Position numbers and translations under genes: made by a program
Part shown: positions 46,173-55,520 of the stretch, piece after piece
How the letters are laid out: each line of letters begins with the position of its first letter
Position numbering within the stretch: the first letter of the stretch is position 1
The notes under the pieces: generated by a model
Seen by the model: only the letters and a program-made list of their open reading frames with translations
The model's database searches: none
Told to the model about the DNA's origin: nothing
NCBI GenBank assembly: GCA_016218085.1
Contig: JACREY010000022.1
Span: forward strand, 1-64,000
Origin: Ignavibacteriota bacterium
GTDB taxonomy: Bacteria; Bacteroidota; Ignavibacteria; Tepidaquicellales; Tepidaquicellaceae
Direction of reading: 5' to 3'
Length of the DNA: 64,000 bases

Positions 46173-47000
46173 CTATTTTTTCTGAAATACTTTCTCGAGC
46201 TCAACTCGCTCCCTGCTCGAAACAAATTTTAATATAAAGACCTCTTCCAGAACAGAAAAATCTACAAGCGGGGTTACTACAACCTTCTTGAATAAATTAT
46301 CAAGGTTCCCTGTTTCGGTCACAGTTCCGATTGGAATTCCTGCCGGATAAATGTTGCTGTATTCTGAAGTTATTATAACATCCCCGACATTTACATCCGC
46401 GCTCTTCTGTATATTTGCTACTGTCACGCTCGAAACACCGTCATAACTCAATATCCCGTCAAGCCTGTTTCTCTGTACTTTTACCGTAATCCTCATATCC
46501 TTGTTGTATAATATTTGGGCTATCGAGTAATTCCTGCTTGTTGCCACTATTCTGCCTACAAGTCCTGCATCTGTTATTACAGGCATGTTAATCGCTACAC
46601 TGTCGCTTTCCCCTACATTTAGAGTTATCGTATTCCTGGTCTGAAGCAGTGATTTGTTTATGATTTTTCCGCTTACCACTCCAAGAGTATTTTTATCCTT
46701 GAAGTTCAAAAGCCTTGTCAGTCTTATGTTTTCAAGCTTTGACTCCTTTAAAGAGGCAATTTCATTCGCAAGCTTTATGTTGTTTTCCCTTAACTGCTTG
46801 TTTTCCCTCTCCATGTCAAATACATTCGGAATTGCGGATATTCCGCTTTCAACGGTACCGAATGATGTTAATGCCGCAGCGCGCAAAAATCTTATCTGTG
46901 GATTGTCGTTCAGGAATATTAAAATCAGAGAAATGACTATCAGAACTGCAAGCGTAATGTATTCTTTTAAATCTAATATAAAGTAACCTAACTTTTTCAA
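46173..47000 (-). CDS. mreC: Rod shape-determining protein MreC
   Basis: The protein has 275 residues. One N-terminal membrane helix (about 14-31) is followed by a coiled coil (about 62-95, ERENKQLRENNIKLANEIASLKE) and the beta-barrel domain with GKIINKSLLQTRNTITLNVGESDSV, and GLVGRIVATSRNYSIAQ. It links MreB to the periplasmic wall enzymes. The start is a TTG at 47000. Confidence 0.93.
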   Translation of the reverse strand: MKKLGYFILDLKEYITLAVLIVISLILIFLNDNPQIRFLRAAALTSFGTVESGISAIPNVFDMERENKQLRENNIKLANEIASLKESKLENIRLTRLLNFKDKNTLGVVSGKIINKSLLQTRNTITLNVGESDSVAINMPVITDAGLVGRIVATSRNYSIAQILYNKDMRITVKVQRNRLDGILSYDGVSSVTVANIQKSADVNVGDVIITSEYSNIYPAGIPIGTVTETGNLDNLFKKVVVTPLVDFSVLEEVFILKFVSSRERVELEKVFQKK

Positions 47001-47022
47001 TTAAATACTATATGAAATAAAT

Positions 47023-48042
47023 TTATCTTTTTAACATTACTTTTCTGTATAAGTTCAGGTCTTCGAGAACTTTTCCCGTGCCCCTTGCTACTGCCGTTAA
47101 CGGGTCTTCTGCTACGTGAACCGGTACCCCGGTTTCCATCCTTATCCTTTCATCAAGCCCTTTCAGAAGTGCACCGCCTCCTGTCAGGAAAATTCCCTTT
47201 TCAAGAATATCTGCGGATAATTCAGGTGCTGTTTTTTCAAGTGCAACCTTTACAGCTTCTATCATCTGCTGTACAGGAGCATTCAGGGCTTCCCTTATCT
47301 CAACCGTACTTGCTTCCGTGTATTTTGGAACACCTGCTACCAGATCCCTTCCCTTTACTTCGAACCTGATTTCACCGTCAGGCAATGGCATTACCGAACC
47401 GACCTGGCATTTGATTTCTTCGGCAGTTGTCTCGCCGATTAATATGTTCTGGTTGTTTCTGAAAAATCTTACTATAGCATCAGTGAGCTCGTCACCGGCT
47501 ATTCTTATCGAAACATTATTTGCTATTCCGGAAAGCGTTATGACCGCGATTTCAGTCGTTCCGCCGCCGATATCGACTATCATACTGCCCGATGGCGCCG
47601 TTACATCAAGCCCAATACCGATAGCGGCAGCCATTGGCTCGGATATTAGATGCACTTCTTTTGCACCGGCGTGCTCTGCTGTATCCCTTACTGCCCTTTT
47701 TTCAACTTCTGTTATCCCGCTCGGTACGCATACTACAATCCTTCTCGCAGGCATAAAACTCGACGTAATCTTTTTTATAAACTCCTTTATCATTCCTTCT
47801 GCCATTTCAAAATCCGCTATTACTCCGTCCCTTAATGGCCTTATTGTATTCAGTTCCTTGTGCACTTTTCCGACCATCTTCTTAGCTTCATTACCGATAG
47901 CAACAATTTTCTTTGTATCAACATCAAACGTTACTATTGAAGGTTCATTCAATACTATTCCCTTGCCCTTCATATATATCAGAGTGTTTGCTGTACCTAA
48001 ATCTATTGCTATGTCATTTGAAAAAAATCTAAAAAACGGCAT
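47023..48042 (-). CDS. mreB: Actin-like rod shape protein MreB
   Basis: The protein has 339 residues. The ATPase fold starts with DIAIDLGTANTLIYMKGKGIVLNEPS, and the phosphate loops are VDIGGGTTEIAVI and LTGGGALLKGLDE, all typical. It is the first gene of mreBCD-mrdA-rodA-pyrF, so the promoter should lie in the 141-bp gap before it, which holds a 14-bp palindrome. Confidence 0.96.
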   Translation of the reverse strand: MPFFRFFSNDIAIDLGTANTLIYMKGKGIVLNEPSIVTFDVDTKKIVAIGNEAKKMVGKVHKELNTIRPLRDGVIADFEMAEGMIKEFIKKITSSFMPARRIVVCVPSGITEVEKRAVRDTAEHAGAKEVHLISEPMAAAIGIGLDVTAPSGSMIVDIGGGTTEIAVITLSGIANNVSIRIAGDELTDAIVRFFRNNQNILIGETTAEEIKCQVGSVMPLPDGEIRFEVKGRDLVAGVPKYTEASTVEIREALNAPVQQMIEAVKVALEKTAPELSADILEKGIFLTGGGALLKGLDERIRMETGVPVHVAEDPLTAVARGTGKVLEDLNLYRKVMLKR

Positions 48043-48080
48043 TTTCTATTTTTCCTTTTCTCTTTCTCTAAATTTTCTGT

Positions 48081-48094
48081 TTTATACGTATAAA
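48081..48094. promoter_or_regulatory. 14-bp perfect palindrome upstream of mreB
   Basis: tttatacgtataaa reads the same on both strands and lies 39-52 bp before the mreB start codon. It could be an operator or contain a -10-like TATAAA. No function is shown. Confidence 0.4.
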
Positions 48095-48183
48095 CACTAA
48101 ATTTATTAATAATAATTTTTATTAACAAATCATTAATATTACCTTATTTTTAAACCTTTTATAGTAAAAATATCAAGTAGTTT

Positions 48184-49704
48184 TTAATGCTTGAAATGCC
48201 TGTAGCCCGTAAATACAAGACATAAGCCCCTTTCATCGGCCTCCTTTATTACTTCTTCATCACGTACAGAACCGCCCGGATGAATTATACAGGATGCCTT
48301 GACTTTTGAAATTTCCACAACATTATCAGGGAACGGGAAAAATGCGTCCGAAGCCACTACACTGTCTTTTAGACATAATCCGAATTCTTTTGCTTTCATT
48401 ATTGCAATTTCCGTCGAATCGATTCTCGAAGGCTGACCTGCCCCTACACCCAGAGTCTGTAAATCCCGTACAAAAACAATTGCATTTGATTTTGTATGCT
48501 TCACAACTTTGTATGCAAATATCATATCCCTTACCTGCTCATCCGAAGGTATTTTCTTTGAAACAATTTTAAGCTCGTCTGGTTTCAAAACAAGATTATC
48601 CCTTTCCTGGTATAAATATCCTCCTGTAATTTTTCTTAATTCATTAGATTCACTGCTGAATTCAAAACTTACAAGCCTTCTGTTTTTCTTTTTGATTAAA
48701 AGCTCAAGCGAGTCATCGTCGAAACCGGGTGCAAGTATAATTTCCGAAAAAATCTTGTCCGCTTCCATAGCTGCTGCAAGGTCAAGCTTCCTGTTGAAAA
48801 TTATAATTCCACCGTAAGGAGATACTGTGTCTGTTGCAAATGCCCTCCTGTAAGCATCAGTCAGATTGTCCGAAGTTGCCACCCCGCTTGGATTTCCGTG
48901 CTTAATTATCGTTGCAGTAGGCGCATCTCCCCTGAATTCGCTTATCACACTGTATGCGGCATCTATGTCGAGCATATTGTTGTAGGAAAGTTCCTTGCCG
49001 TGAAGCACCTTGTAAATTTCATCGAAATTTTCCTTATACAATACCGCATTCTGATGAGGATTTTCTCCGTACCTCAAATGCTGGGAATTGCCCAGCTTAA
49101 TCCAGCTGTCTTTTACTTCGGATAATCCGTTGAAATATTTTTCAATATCAACATCATATTGCGCAATGTACGCAAAAGCATCGCGGGCAAGGTGCATTGA
49201 GTATTCATATGGAAATTTTCCTTCATACTTTTTAAAATCTTCTATGTAAGATTTATATTTTGCCTGCGATACTATTACATTTATGTGTTTGAAATTTTTT
49301 GCCGCAGCCCTGATAAGGCTCACTCCTCCGATATCTATCTGTTCTATTGCCTCTTCCGTCGTTACTCCCGGCTTGCTGACGGTTTCCTTGAAAGGATAAA
49401 GATTAACAACAACTAAATCGAAAAAAGGCAGGTTGTTTTTCTCCATGTCCTTTTTGTGCTCTTCATTTCCCTTCATCGCAAGCAATCCTGCAAATACATT
49501 CGGATGAAGAGTCTTAACCCTCCCTCCGAGAATTTCCGGAAATCCCGTCAAACCCTCTACAGTGCTTACTTTCACGCCGTTTTCCTTCAGATGCTTGAAT
49601 GTGCCCCCGGTAGAAATAATGTCAAAACCCAGACCCTCCAGTTCCTTTGCAAATTCAAGTATTCCTGTCTTGTCAAAAACGCTGATTAAAACTTTTTTCC
49701 CCAT
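48184..49704 (-). CDS. purH: Bifunctional AICAR formyltransferase / IMP cyclohydrolase
   Basis: It does the last two steps of IMP synthesis. Of its 506 residues, the N-terminal MGS-like cyclohydrolase domain (VLISVFDKTGILEFAKELE; GGRVKTLHPNVFAGLLA) is followed by the formyltransferase domain with LRYGENPHQNAVLY and KHGNPSGVA; the C-terminal IHPGGSVRDEEVI is intact. The ATG is at 49704. Confidence 0.96.
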   Translation of the reverse strand: MGKKVLISVFDKTGILEFAKELEGLGFDIISTGGTFKHLKENGVKVSTVEGLTGFPEILGGRVKTLHPNVFAGLLAMKGNEEHKKDMEKNNLPFFDLVVVNLYPFKETVSKPGVTTEEAIEQIDIGGVSLIRAAAKNFKHINVIVSQAKYKSYIEDFKKYEGKFPYEYSMHLARDAFAYIAQYDVDIEKYFNGLSEVKDSWIKLGNSQHLRYGENPHQNAVLYKENFDEIYKVLHGKELSYNNMLDIDAAYSVISEFRGDAPTATIIKHGNPSGVATSDNLTDAYRRAFATDTVSPYGGIIIFNRKLDLAAAMEADKIFSEIILAPGFDDDSLELLIKKKNRRLVSFEFSSESNELRKITGGYLYQERDNLVLKPDELKIVSKKIPSDEQVRDMIFAYKVVKHTKSNAIVFVRDLQTLGVGAGQPSRIDSTEIAIMKAKEFGLCLKDSVVASDAFFPFPDNVVEISKVKASCIIHPGGSVRDEEVIKEADERGLCLVFTGYRHFKH

Positions 49705-49757
49705 AATGTTTATAATAAAATTTTAAAATTATCAATTAATTTATTACGCTCTTCATT

Positions 49758-49785
49758 CAGAATTCATAATTCAGAATTCATAATT
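49758..49785. repeat. Two tandem copies of a 14-bp repeat at the purN end
   Basis: cagaattcataatt occurs at 49758-49771 and 49772-49785. The second copy encodes the last residues of PurN (NYEF) and part of its stop codon. Confidence 0.8.
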
Positions 49786-50364
49786 ACGTTCTATCATGCT
49801 AAGCGCTTCCGCATAACACCTGTGCTCCAGCTTCAATACTTTTTTCTGAAGCGTTTCCGCCGTATCTTCGGACTCAACCAATACTTTCTCCTGCAGAATA
49901 ATTTCTCCCCTGTCATATTCCTCATTAACATAATGAATTGTCACACCTGATTCTTTCACGCCCGACTCTATCACTGCATTGTGCACATTCATTCCGTACA
50001 TCCCCTTTCCGCCAAAAGCAGGCAGCAAGGCAGGATGAATATTAATTATCCTGTTATGATATTTCCTTATTATTTTTTCATCTATTATCTTCATGTAGCC
50101 GGCAAGAACAATAAAATCAATCTTATGCTGTTCCATTTTATTTAAAAATATTTCCGCATATTCTTCTTCGCTTATATCCGGATACTTTTTTCTGCTGATG
50201 TGAAAATGAGGAATGTCAAACTCATCGGCAATCTTTACTGCTCCGCAATCGGAATTATTTGTTATCAAAAGTGATATATCCGATTTAATAATTCCTGATT
50301 TCTTTGCTTCAATTAATGCCCTGAAATTTGTTCCCGAACCCGATGCAAATATGCAGATATTCAA
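49771..50364 (-). CDS. purN: Phosphoribosylglycinamide formyltransferase
   Basis: It formylates GAR with 10-formyl-THF in purine synthesis. Of its 197 residues, NICIFASGSGTNFRALIEA is at the N-terminus, and the catalytic NIHPALLPAFGGKGMYG and ESGVTIHYVNEEYDRGEII are intact. The start is a TTG at 50364. It lies next to purH in the same direction, with a 66-bp gap. Confidence 0.95.
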   Translation of the reverse strand: MNICIFASGSGTNFRALIEAKKSGIIKSDISLLITNNSDCGAVKIADEFDIPHFHISRKKYPDISEEEYAEIFLNKMEQHKIDFIVLAGYMKIIDEKIIRKYHNRIINIHPALLPAFGGKGMYGMNVHNAVIESGVKESGVTIHYVNEEYDRGEIILQEKVLVESEDTAETLQKKVLKLEHRCYAEALSMIERNYEF

Positions 50365-50495
50365 TGTTGTTTGTGTTTAACAAAAATACTTAATTAAATA
50401 AGTATTTTCAAATCTATTTCCATTTTCTACATTCGATTTTCCAAAACTCTAATTAATATTTACCGTTTTCCTTTTTCCGTATTCCATTTTCCGGT

Positions 50496-53054
50496 TCAAA
50501 ACTTCGCGCTTATCCCCAACGTCGGCAGTATAGGTACCATCCCCGTCGTCTCCTGCCTTATCGATAAATCTGACCTCAACGTATATTTGTACCCAAGCAC
50601 ATTTTTCCTGTTATATACATTTACCACATCGAGATAAAAAGACCAGTCTGCCTTCCAGAATGTTGCATAAGCCGTAAACCTTACATCCAGTCTGTGATAA
50701 TCAGGCCTTCGCTCGTTGAACCTGTTCTCGTCCCCGCCCATATCAAGATTGAACAAAACCTGATTTACAAGAGGATTCACTACTAGGCTGTCATTGTAAA
50801 TTCGCGGAGTAACACCTACCGGCTTTGTGTACGGAAAATTAGTAGCATAAGACCATCTTGCACCGATTTCAAACCACGTGTTAAATCTGTAATTCAATAC
50901 TGCATTTGCTATTATCGGCTGGTCAAACCTGAAGGGCTTTTCAAGCCCGTCCCTTACCCTGGTCGTCTTCGATAATGAAAAATTCACCCAGCCCGTAAGT
51001 TCTGTTTTCGGTCCTGAATATTTCTTCTCAAGACTAAGCTCTATCCCGTACGCATCACCCGTAGCACCATTCATTGGGTTAGAAGTTACTGAATCAAATG
51101 GAATTTTTTCTGATGACCTGTACCAGTTCTGCGGATTCTTCATATATGCAGGGTCGTGATTGTTCGGATTGTATAAATAATATTCATACCTGCTTGATTT
51201 TATTTTTTCCTGAACTATCAGATTGTCAAACCGCTTGTAATATCCTTCTACTCTCAACTGCCATTCGTTGTTCAGCCACCTGTCAACTCCGAGTATGAAA
51301 TGCAATGAGCGCTCAGCCTTCAGCCTGTCGCCTGCTTCACCTGTCAGATTGTAAAATGTCTGATTGTCAACCAGCTTTTCGTATCCGGGAGACTGGTAAT
51401 AAACTCCTACCGCACTCCTGATTGTCGTGAGCGGGTCAATGGCATATCCGAAATTTATCCTGGGCGATACGTAAACCGCTTTTAAAAATGAATAATAATC
51501 CAGTCTCAGTGACGGCTGATAATAAAACTTGTCCTTTATCTGAAACCTCCCCTGTGCATACATATTTGCCCTGTAATTGTTGTTGCCTTCTATGCTGAAA
51601 TCCTCCAGCAGCGCAGACATTCCGGGAAATGACCTTATGTATGCTTTGAAATTTTCATCAAGCTGAAGCGTGTATGTTAGGTCTGTCTTAATCATATCCA
51701 CTCCTGCTCCGAATTCGTACTTGTTCTTTCCTTCCACGTATACTGTCCTGTTTCCGAGCGAGTATTTTGTGAATATGTACTTTGATGCAAAATTAAATCC
51801 AAGCAATGCCCCGATTGACTTTAGAGAATCCCTCTGCCCGGGCGTTAAATTTTCCTTGTCAATAAGCGGGTCCAGTATGTCCCCCTCAAAATCGTTATCA
51901 CCCTTGTTCTTGTACCAGGATAATGTCGTTTTTGAAATCAGGTTTGCATTGGGTATGTAATGCCAGCCAAGCGAAACGACATTGTTTATAGTTTCATCAT
52001 TCACATTCACACTGTCGGGGTTGGTTCTCTCAGGTCCGGGAATTATAGCAACTCCGTCTCTTGAAAAAATTCCGTTCACTATAAACTTGTGCTTTCCAAA
52101 AGGTCCGAATGCAAATTTCATCTGCAAATCTTCGAATGAAGGAAAAGATGAATCATCTGAAATTAATTTCTGCTTCCTGGCAAACGGCCCGAGTATCAGG
52201 TCGTAATATGTCCTCCTCGATGAAACAATCCACGAACCGGGAATACTCCATGGATTTTTTCCCTGAAGAATTGCATTTGCGCTCGCTATGTTTATGTTCG
52301 TCATGAAACTTAATGCCCTGTCCCTCGTGCCTTCCCTGTTAAGCACATCCAGCACTGCCGAAAGCCTGTCACCGTATTTCGCGGGAAAACCTCCCGTTAT
52401 TAAATTTATATCCGATAAAGTTTCGGGATTGAACATGCTTACAAGCCCGTAAAGCCTGTACGGATTGAATATCTCTACTTCATCCATTATAATTAAATTC
52501 TGGTCGGGCCCCGAGCCGCGTATCACAAGCTGGGATGTAAAATCATTTGGAGAAGATATTCCCGGCAGCGACTTCAACGAGCGCATTACATCTTCAAATG
52601 CACCCGGAAGTATTTTTATATTCTTTGGAGTTACATTGAAAAGACTCGTCCTTAAATCATTCTGGCTTTGCCTGAATACTCCCTCTACATCTATTTCATC
52701 TGTAGTGTATATCCTGTCAGTCAATACTACGCTTAATTTCCTTACCTCACCTTTGTTCAATAATACATTGTCATCTTCAAATGAAATGTATCCTTCAAGA
52801 GTTACTATTACTGAATATTTTCCGGCATGCAATATGAAATTGTGCTGACCTGTGCTGCCGGTTCTCACGCTTGTGTCCGCTCCGTTCCCTTTTATGGTTA
52901 TCAGCGCATTGCTGAGTTTCTTTCCCCTGTCGTTTGTTACCTGTACCTTAATTTCCGATTTTACTGAATCCTGTTGTGCATTACCTTTGATGAAAAAACC
53001 TAGGGATAAAATAACCGCAAATATAAATATATTACTTTTTATTTTTTCTGACAT
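50496..53054 (-). CDS. TonB-dependent receptor
   Basis: The ATG at 53054 (MSEKIKSNIFIFAVILSLG) gives a clear signal peptide ending NAQ; a start ten codons upstream is less likely. The protein has about 852 residues. A carboxypeptidase-regulatory-like domain (about 35-115) is followed by a plug with VMRSLKSLPGISSPNDFTSQLVIRGSGPDQNLIIMDEVEI and GGFPAKYGDRLSAVLDV, then a ~22-strand barrel ending LGISAKF. The substrate is unknown. The upstream gap faces the divergent M23 peptidase gene. Confidence 0.92.
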   Translation of the reverse strand: MSEKIKSNIFIFAVILSLGFFIKGNAQQDSVKSEIKVQVTNDRGKKLSNALITIKGNGADTSVRTGSTGQHNFILHAGKYSVIVTLEGYISFEDDNVLLNKGEVRKLSVVLTDRIYTTDEIDVEGVFRQSQNDLRTSLFNVTPKNIKILPGAFEDVMRSLKSLPGISSPNDFTSQLVIRGSGPDQNLIIMDEVEIFNPYRLYGLVSMFNPETLSDINLITGGFPAKYGDRLSAVLDVLNREGTRDRALSFMTNINIASANAILQGKNPWSIPGSWIVSSRRTYYDLILGPFARKQKLISDDSSFPSFEDLQMKFAFGPFGKHKFIVNGIFSRDGVAIIPGPERTNPDSVNVNDETINNVVSLGWHYIPNANLISKTTLSWYKNKGDNDFEGDILDPLIDKENLTPGQRDSLKSIGALLGFNFASKYIFTKYSLGNRTVYVEGKNKYEFGAGVDMIKTDLTYTLQLDENFKAYIRSFPGMSALLEDFSIEGNNNYRANMYAQGRFQIKDKFYYQPSLRLDYYSFLKAVYVSPRINFGYAIDPLTTIRSAVGVYYQSPGYEKLVDNQTFYNLTGEAGDRLKAERSLHFILGVDRWLNNEWQLRVEGYYKRFDNLIVQEKIKSSRYEYYLYNPNNHDPAYMKNPQNWYRSSEKIPFDSVTSNPMNGATGDAYGIELSLEKKYSGPKTELTGWVNFSLSKTTRVRDGLEKPFRFDQPIIANAVLNYRFNTWFEIGARWSYATNFPYTKPVGVTPRIYNDSLVVNPLVNQVLFNLDMGGDENRFNERRPDYHRLDVRFTAYATFWKADWSFYLDVVNVYNRKNVLGYKYTLRSDLSIRQETTGMVPILPTLGISAKF

Positions 53055-53263
53055 TAATAATTTAAACCAAATTAAAACATTCATAAATTACAACAATTTA
53101 ATTTTTATAAACAATTCATTTTGCCCTGTTTTTTTAAAAAATTGCATTTTTTATACTTTTTCCCTTCTCTCAATTATTTATTTTTCATAATGTTATTTAC
53201 TTTTTATATTAAATATCTTAAATTTTTAAATTATACCAAAAAAAACTCTTTGATTATCTCATT

Positions 53264-54100
53264 ATGAACAGAAAAATTACCACTGTTTTGCTGGTAAGTA
53301 ATGACAGAGAAGAAACAAAATCTTTCAACATCCCAACAATTCACGTTCAGAGATTTAAAAAATATTTTGTTTCTTTCCTTTCATTGACTGCCTTGACGGT
53401 TATTTTTATTTCTTACCTGCTGATAAGCCTTAGCAGCTATTCAAATGAAAAGCAGCAGCTAATGAATAAAATCGCCTCTATGGAAAACGACGTTAAGCTG
53501 ATTGATTCGCTCAATATTAAAACAAAGATAAATGACATCGAGAATAATATTTTGTTCTTCAATAATTACCTTCGCGAGCGCGGTATAAAGCCGGGTGATA
53601 AACAAAAGGATATTGGAGGAGCTGTAGATTCAAATGAAAGATATGATTTATCGGTCTATGATTACTATAATAACTACTCCGCACTTCTGCTTTCAACGGC
53701 AAATAATCTTCCGCTTGGCTATCCTTTTATAGGCGAAATGCGCTCCGATTACGGCTACCGCCCGAATCCCTTCGGCGGACGCGGCTCGGAATTTCACAAG
53801 GGACTCGACCTTAAAGGAAATATCGGCGATACCGTTCGCTGTACCGGAGAAGGAATCGTTTCTCAGGCAGACTGGGACAAGGGCTACGGCAAGTGCGTCG
53901 TCATAAAGCATACCTATGGCATAGAATGCCTCTTCGGGCATCTTTCGGAATTTAACGTCACTACCGGACAGAAAGTGAAAGCAGGTGACGTAATCGGATT
54001 CATCGGCTCCACGGGACGCTCCACCGGTCCGCACCTCCACTACGAAATAAGAGTAAACGGAATAGATATCAATCCACACAATTTTTTAACATTAAACTGA
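53264..54100 (+). CDS. M23 family peptidoglycan endopeptidase
   Basis: The protein has 278 residues. It has a short cytoplasmic N-terminus, one membrane helix (about 34-56) and a coiled coil (about 60-105). The LytM domain is GYRPNPFGGRGSEFHKGLDLKG (His178, Asp182), then HTYGIECLFGHLSEF, and HLH at 257-259. All zinc and catalytic residues are visible. It starts a two-gene operon with bactofilin 8 bp downstream, a pairing known from other bacteria in which the hydrolase and bactofilin act together on cell shape. Confidence 0.93.
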   Translation: MNRKITTVLLVSNDREETKSFNIPTIHVQRFKKYFVSFLSLTALTVIFISYLLISLSSYSNEKQQLMNKIASMENDVKLIDSLNIKTKINDIENNILFFNNYLRERGIKPGDKQKDIGGAVDSNERYDLSVYDYYNNYSALLLSTANNLPLGYPFIGEMRSDYGYRPNPFGGRGSEFHKGLDLKGNIGDTVRCTGEGIVSQADWDKGYGKCVVIKHTYGIECLFGHLSEFNVTTGQKVKAGDVIGFIGSTGRSTGPHLHYEIRVNGIDINPHNFLTLN

Positions 54101-54107
54101 AAATAAA

Positions 54108-54542
54108 ATGTTCGGACAAAAAAATAAGGAAATATCATCATCCATCAGCACAACATCGCGCTCCTCTGATTCATCTCAGATAAAAACCTTAATCAGCGAA
54201 GGATGCCGCTTCGAGGGAAATCTTTTCTCCCCTTCCAATACACGCATAGACGGATATGTAACCGGAAACCTTACCGGTGAAAACGGGCTAATCATAGGCG
54301 ACAAAGGTAGTATCGTAGGCGATATCAGTGCTATAGAGGCAGTGATTTACGGAACTGTACGCGGTAACATAAAAGCCCATAAACTCGAAATCAAAGGAAC
54401 GGGAAAAATTCTCGGCGACGTAGTGGTTGACCATATCATTATGGAATATGGCTCTCACTTCAACGGCAACCTGAAAATGAACGAACCCAAGGAAGACTTG
54501 TCCAAAGCCGCATTCGATTTGCCTGAAGAAAAGAAAGAGTAG
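54108..54542 (+). CDS. Bactofilin family cytoskeletal protein
   Basis: The protein has 144 residues. It polymerises without nucleotide into filaments under the membrane. The hydrophilic N-terminus (about 1-28) precedes the beta-helix core: LISEGCRFEGNLFSPSNTRIDGYVTGNLTGEN and repeated G-x-I/V-x-G turns up to KILGDVVVDHIIMEYGSHFNG. A charged tail follows. It is co-transcribed with the M23 peptidase. Confidence 0.93.
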   Translation: MFGQKNKEISSSISTTSRSSDSSQIKTLISEGCRFEGNLFSPSNTRIDGYVTGNLTGENGLIIGDKGSIVGDISAIEAVIYGTVRGNIKAHKLEIKGTGKILGDVVVDHIIMEYGSHFNGNLKMNEPKEDLSKAAFDLPEEKKE

Positions 54543-54649
54543 AAATAATAAATAAAAAGTAATGTTATTGCATTACACTAAATAATACTGACAATGATAA
54601 AATAAAATTGAAAAATCAATTATATTTGTATATATTACTAAAACAAAAT

Positions 54650-54811
54650 ATGAAAAGAGAATATAACATAATAATAGAAAAAGATTCCGAGGGATATTAC
54701 ATTGGATATGTACCTGAACTTAAAGGATGTCATACTCAGGCAAAAACAATAGATGAACTGATGAATAGGATGCAAGAAGTGATTGAGTTATGTGAAGAGG
54801 TAACTCATTAA
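54650..54811 (+). CDS. Orphan short HicB-like protein
   Basis: The ATG at 54650 gives 53 residues; a TTG at 54608 would add 14 non-conserved ones. The sequence KREYNIIIEKDSEGYYIGYVPELKGCHTQAKTIDELMNRMQEVI is the HicB/UPF0150 fold. There is no HicA gene beside it, and it lacks a DNA-binding tail. It may be a remnant or a stand-alone regulator of a HicA elsewhere. Confidence 0.75.
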   Translation: MKREYNIIIEKDSEGYYIGYVPELKGCHTQAKTIDELMNRMQEVIELCEEVTH

Positions 54812-55520
54812 AATACACAAAAACCCACTACAACTCGGTCCCGTTTACCCTCCGGATCAAGTCCTCTTTGGGAACGCACAACACTCAATAAAAAAACAAA
54901 GACACAAAATTTCTCAAAATGATAATTGTAACGTTACACAGTGTTATATAAATTAAATCTCTGATTATTATTTAATAAGGCATTTTTTCAAAAAAGTGTT
55001 ACAGTTTTGTAACATTTTTGTTTTTCTGCTTGCAAATTTTAAAGAAAATGCCCTTTTTCAAGGATGACTCCTAAACTGTTACACATTTTTGTACCAGTTT
55101 TGTTCTCCTGATAGTAAAAAAATATATGCTTCAGATATTTAAGAAAAGAAATCCATATTTAAAAGAACGGATACTATCCCATATTAATATATGGTATATG
55201 GATTTAAAAAGCAAGGGAGGATTTAGTTTAAAAGTTTATAAAGTTTATAAAGTTGTGAAGTTTGTTAGGTTTGTAAAGACTATCGGGAGTTCAAAGAATG
55301 GAGTCTCACCAACATAACTAAAAACCCGCTCTGTCATTCCGGTGCGCAACGGCGGATCATTGACGCGTACACAGTGATTTTTAAAGGATAATAGAAAGAG
55401 CGGCTACACTGTAACCCATCACTCCACCTATATTGTCACCCCCGCATGCTGAACGTTCTGTGCGAAATCCCGACCTGTCGGGACTTTAGGCGGGGGTCTC
55501 GTTCTTGATTTTGTTATTTT
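54812..55520. other. Structured non-coding region
   Basis: A 709-bp stretch between the orphan HicB gene and the 3' end of the CHAT-like gene. It holds a 12-bp palindrome tgtaacgttaca (54927-54938), a nested inverted repeat (ggcatttt 54979-54986 with aaaatgcc 55045-55052, enclosing tgttac 54997-55002 with gtaaca 55009-55014), another tgttac at 55078, aagtttata tandem repeats (about 55225-55280), and GC-richer palindromes at 55326-55403 and 55438-55497. A 63-codon frame at 55126-55317 is mostly repeat and is not called as a gene. Confidence 0.6.
55438..55497. repeat. Nested palindromic element
   Basis: The outer arms acccccgc (55438-55445) and gcgggggt (55490-55497) enclose an inner hairpin tcccgac-ct-gtcggga (55468-55483). 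It lies just beyond the CHAT-like gene stop on the minus strand. There is no proper T-run, so it looks more like a dispersed palindromic repeat than a terminator. Confidence 0.65.

Noticed and set aside
47318-48100. A long open frame of 260 codons antisense to mreB
   Set aside because: The minus-strand frame is an unmistakable MreB; the antisense frame is a by-product of its codon use.
55126-55317. A 63-codon frame in the non-coding stretch
   Set aside because: About half is made of an aagtttata-type tandem repeat; nothing else supports coding.
54812-55520. CRISPR-like array
   Set aside because: The repeats are short, irregular and mixed in orientation, without regular spacers; no cas genes are near.
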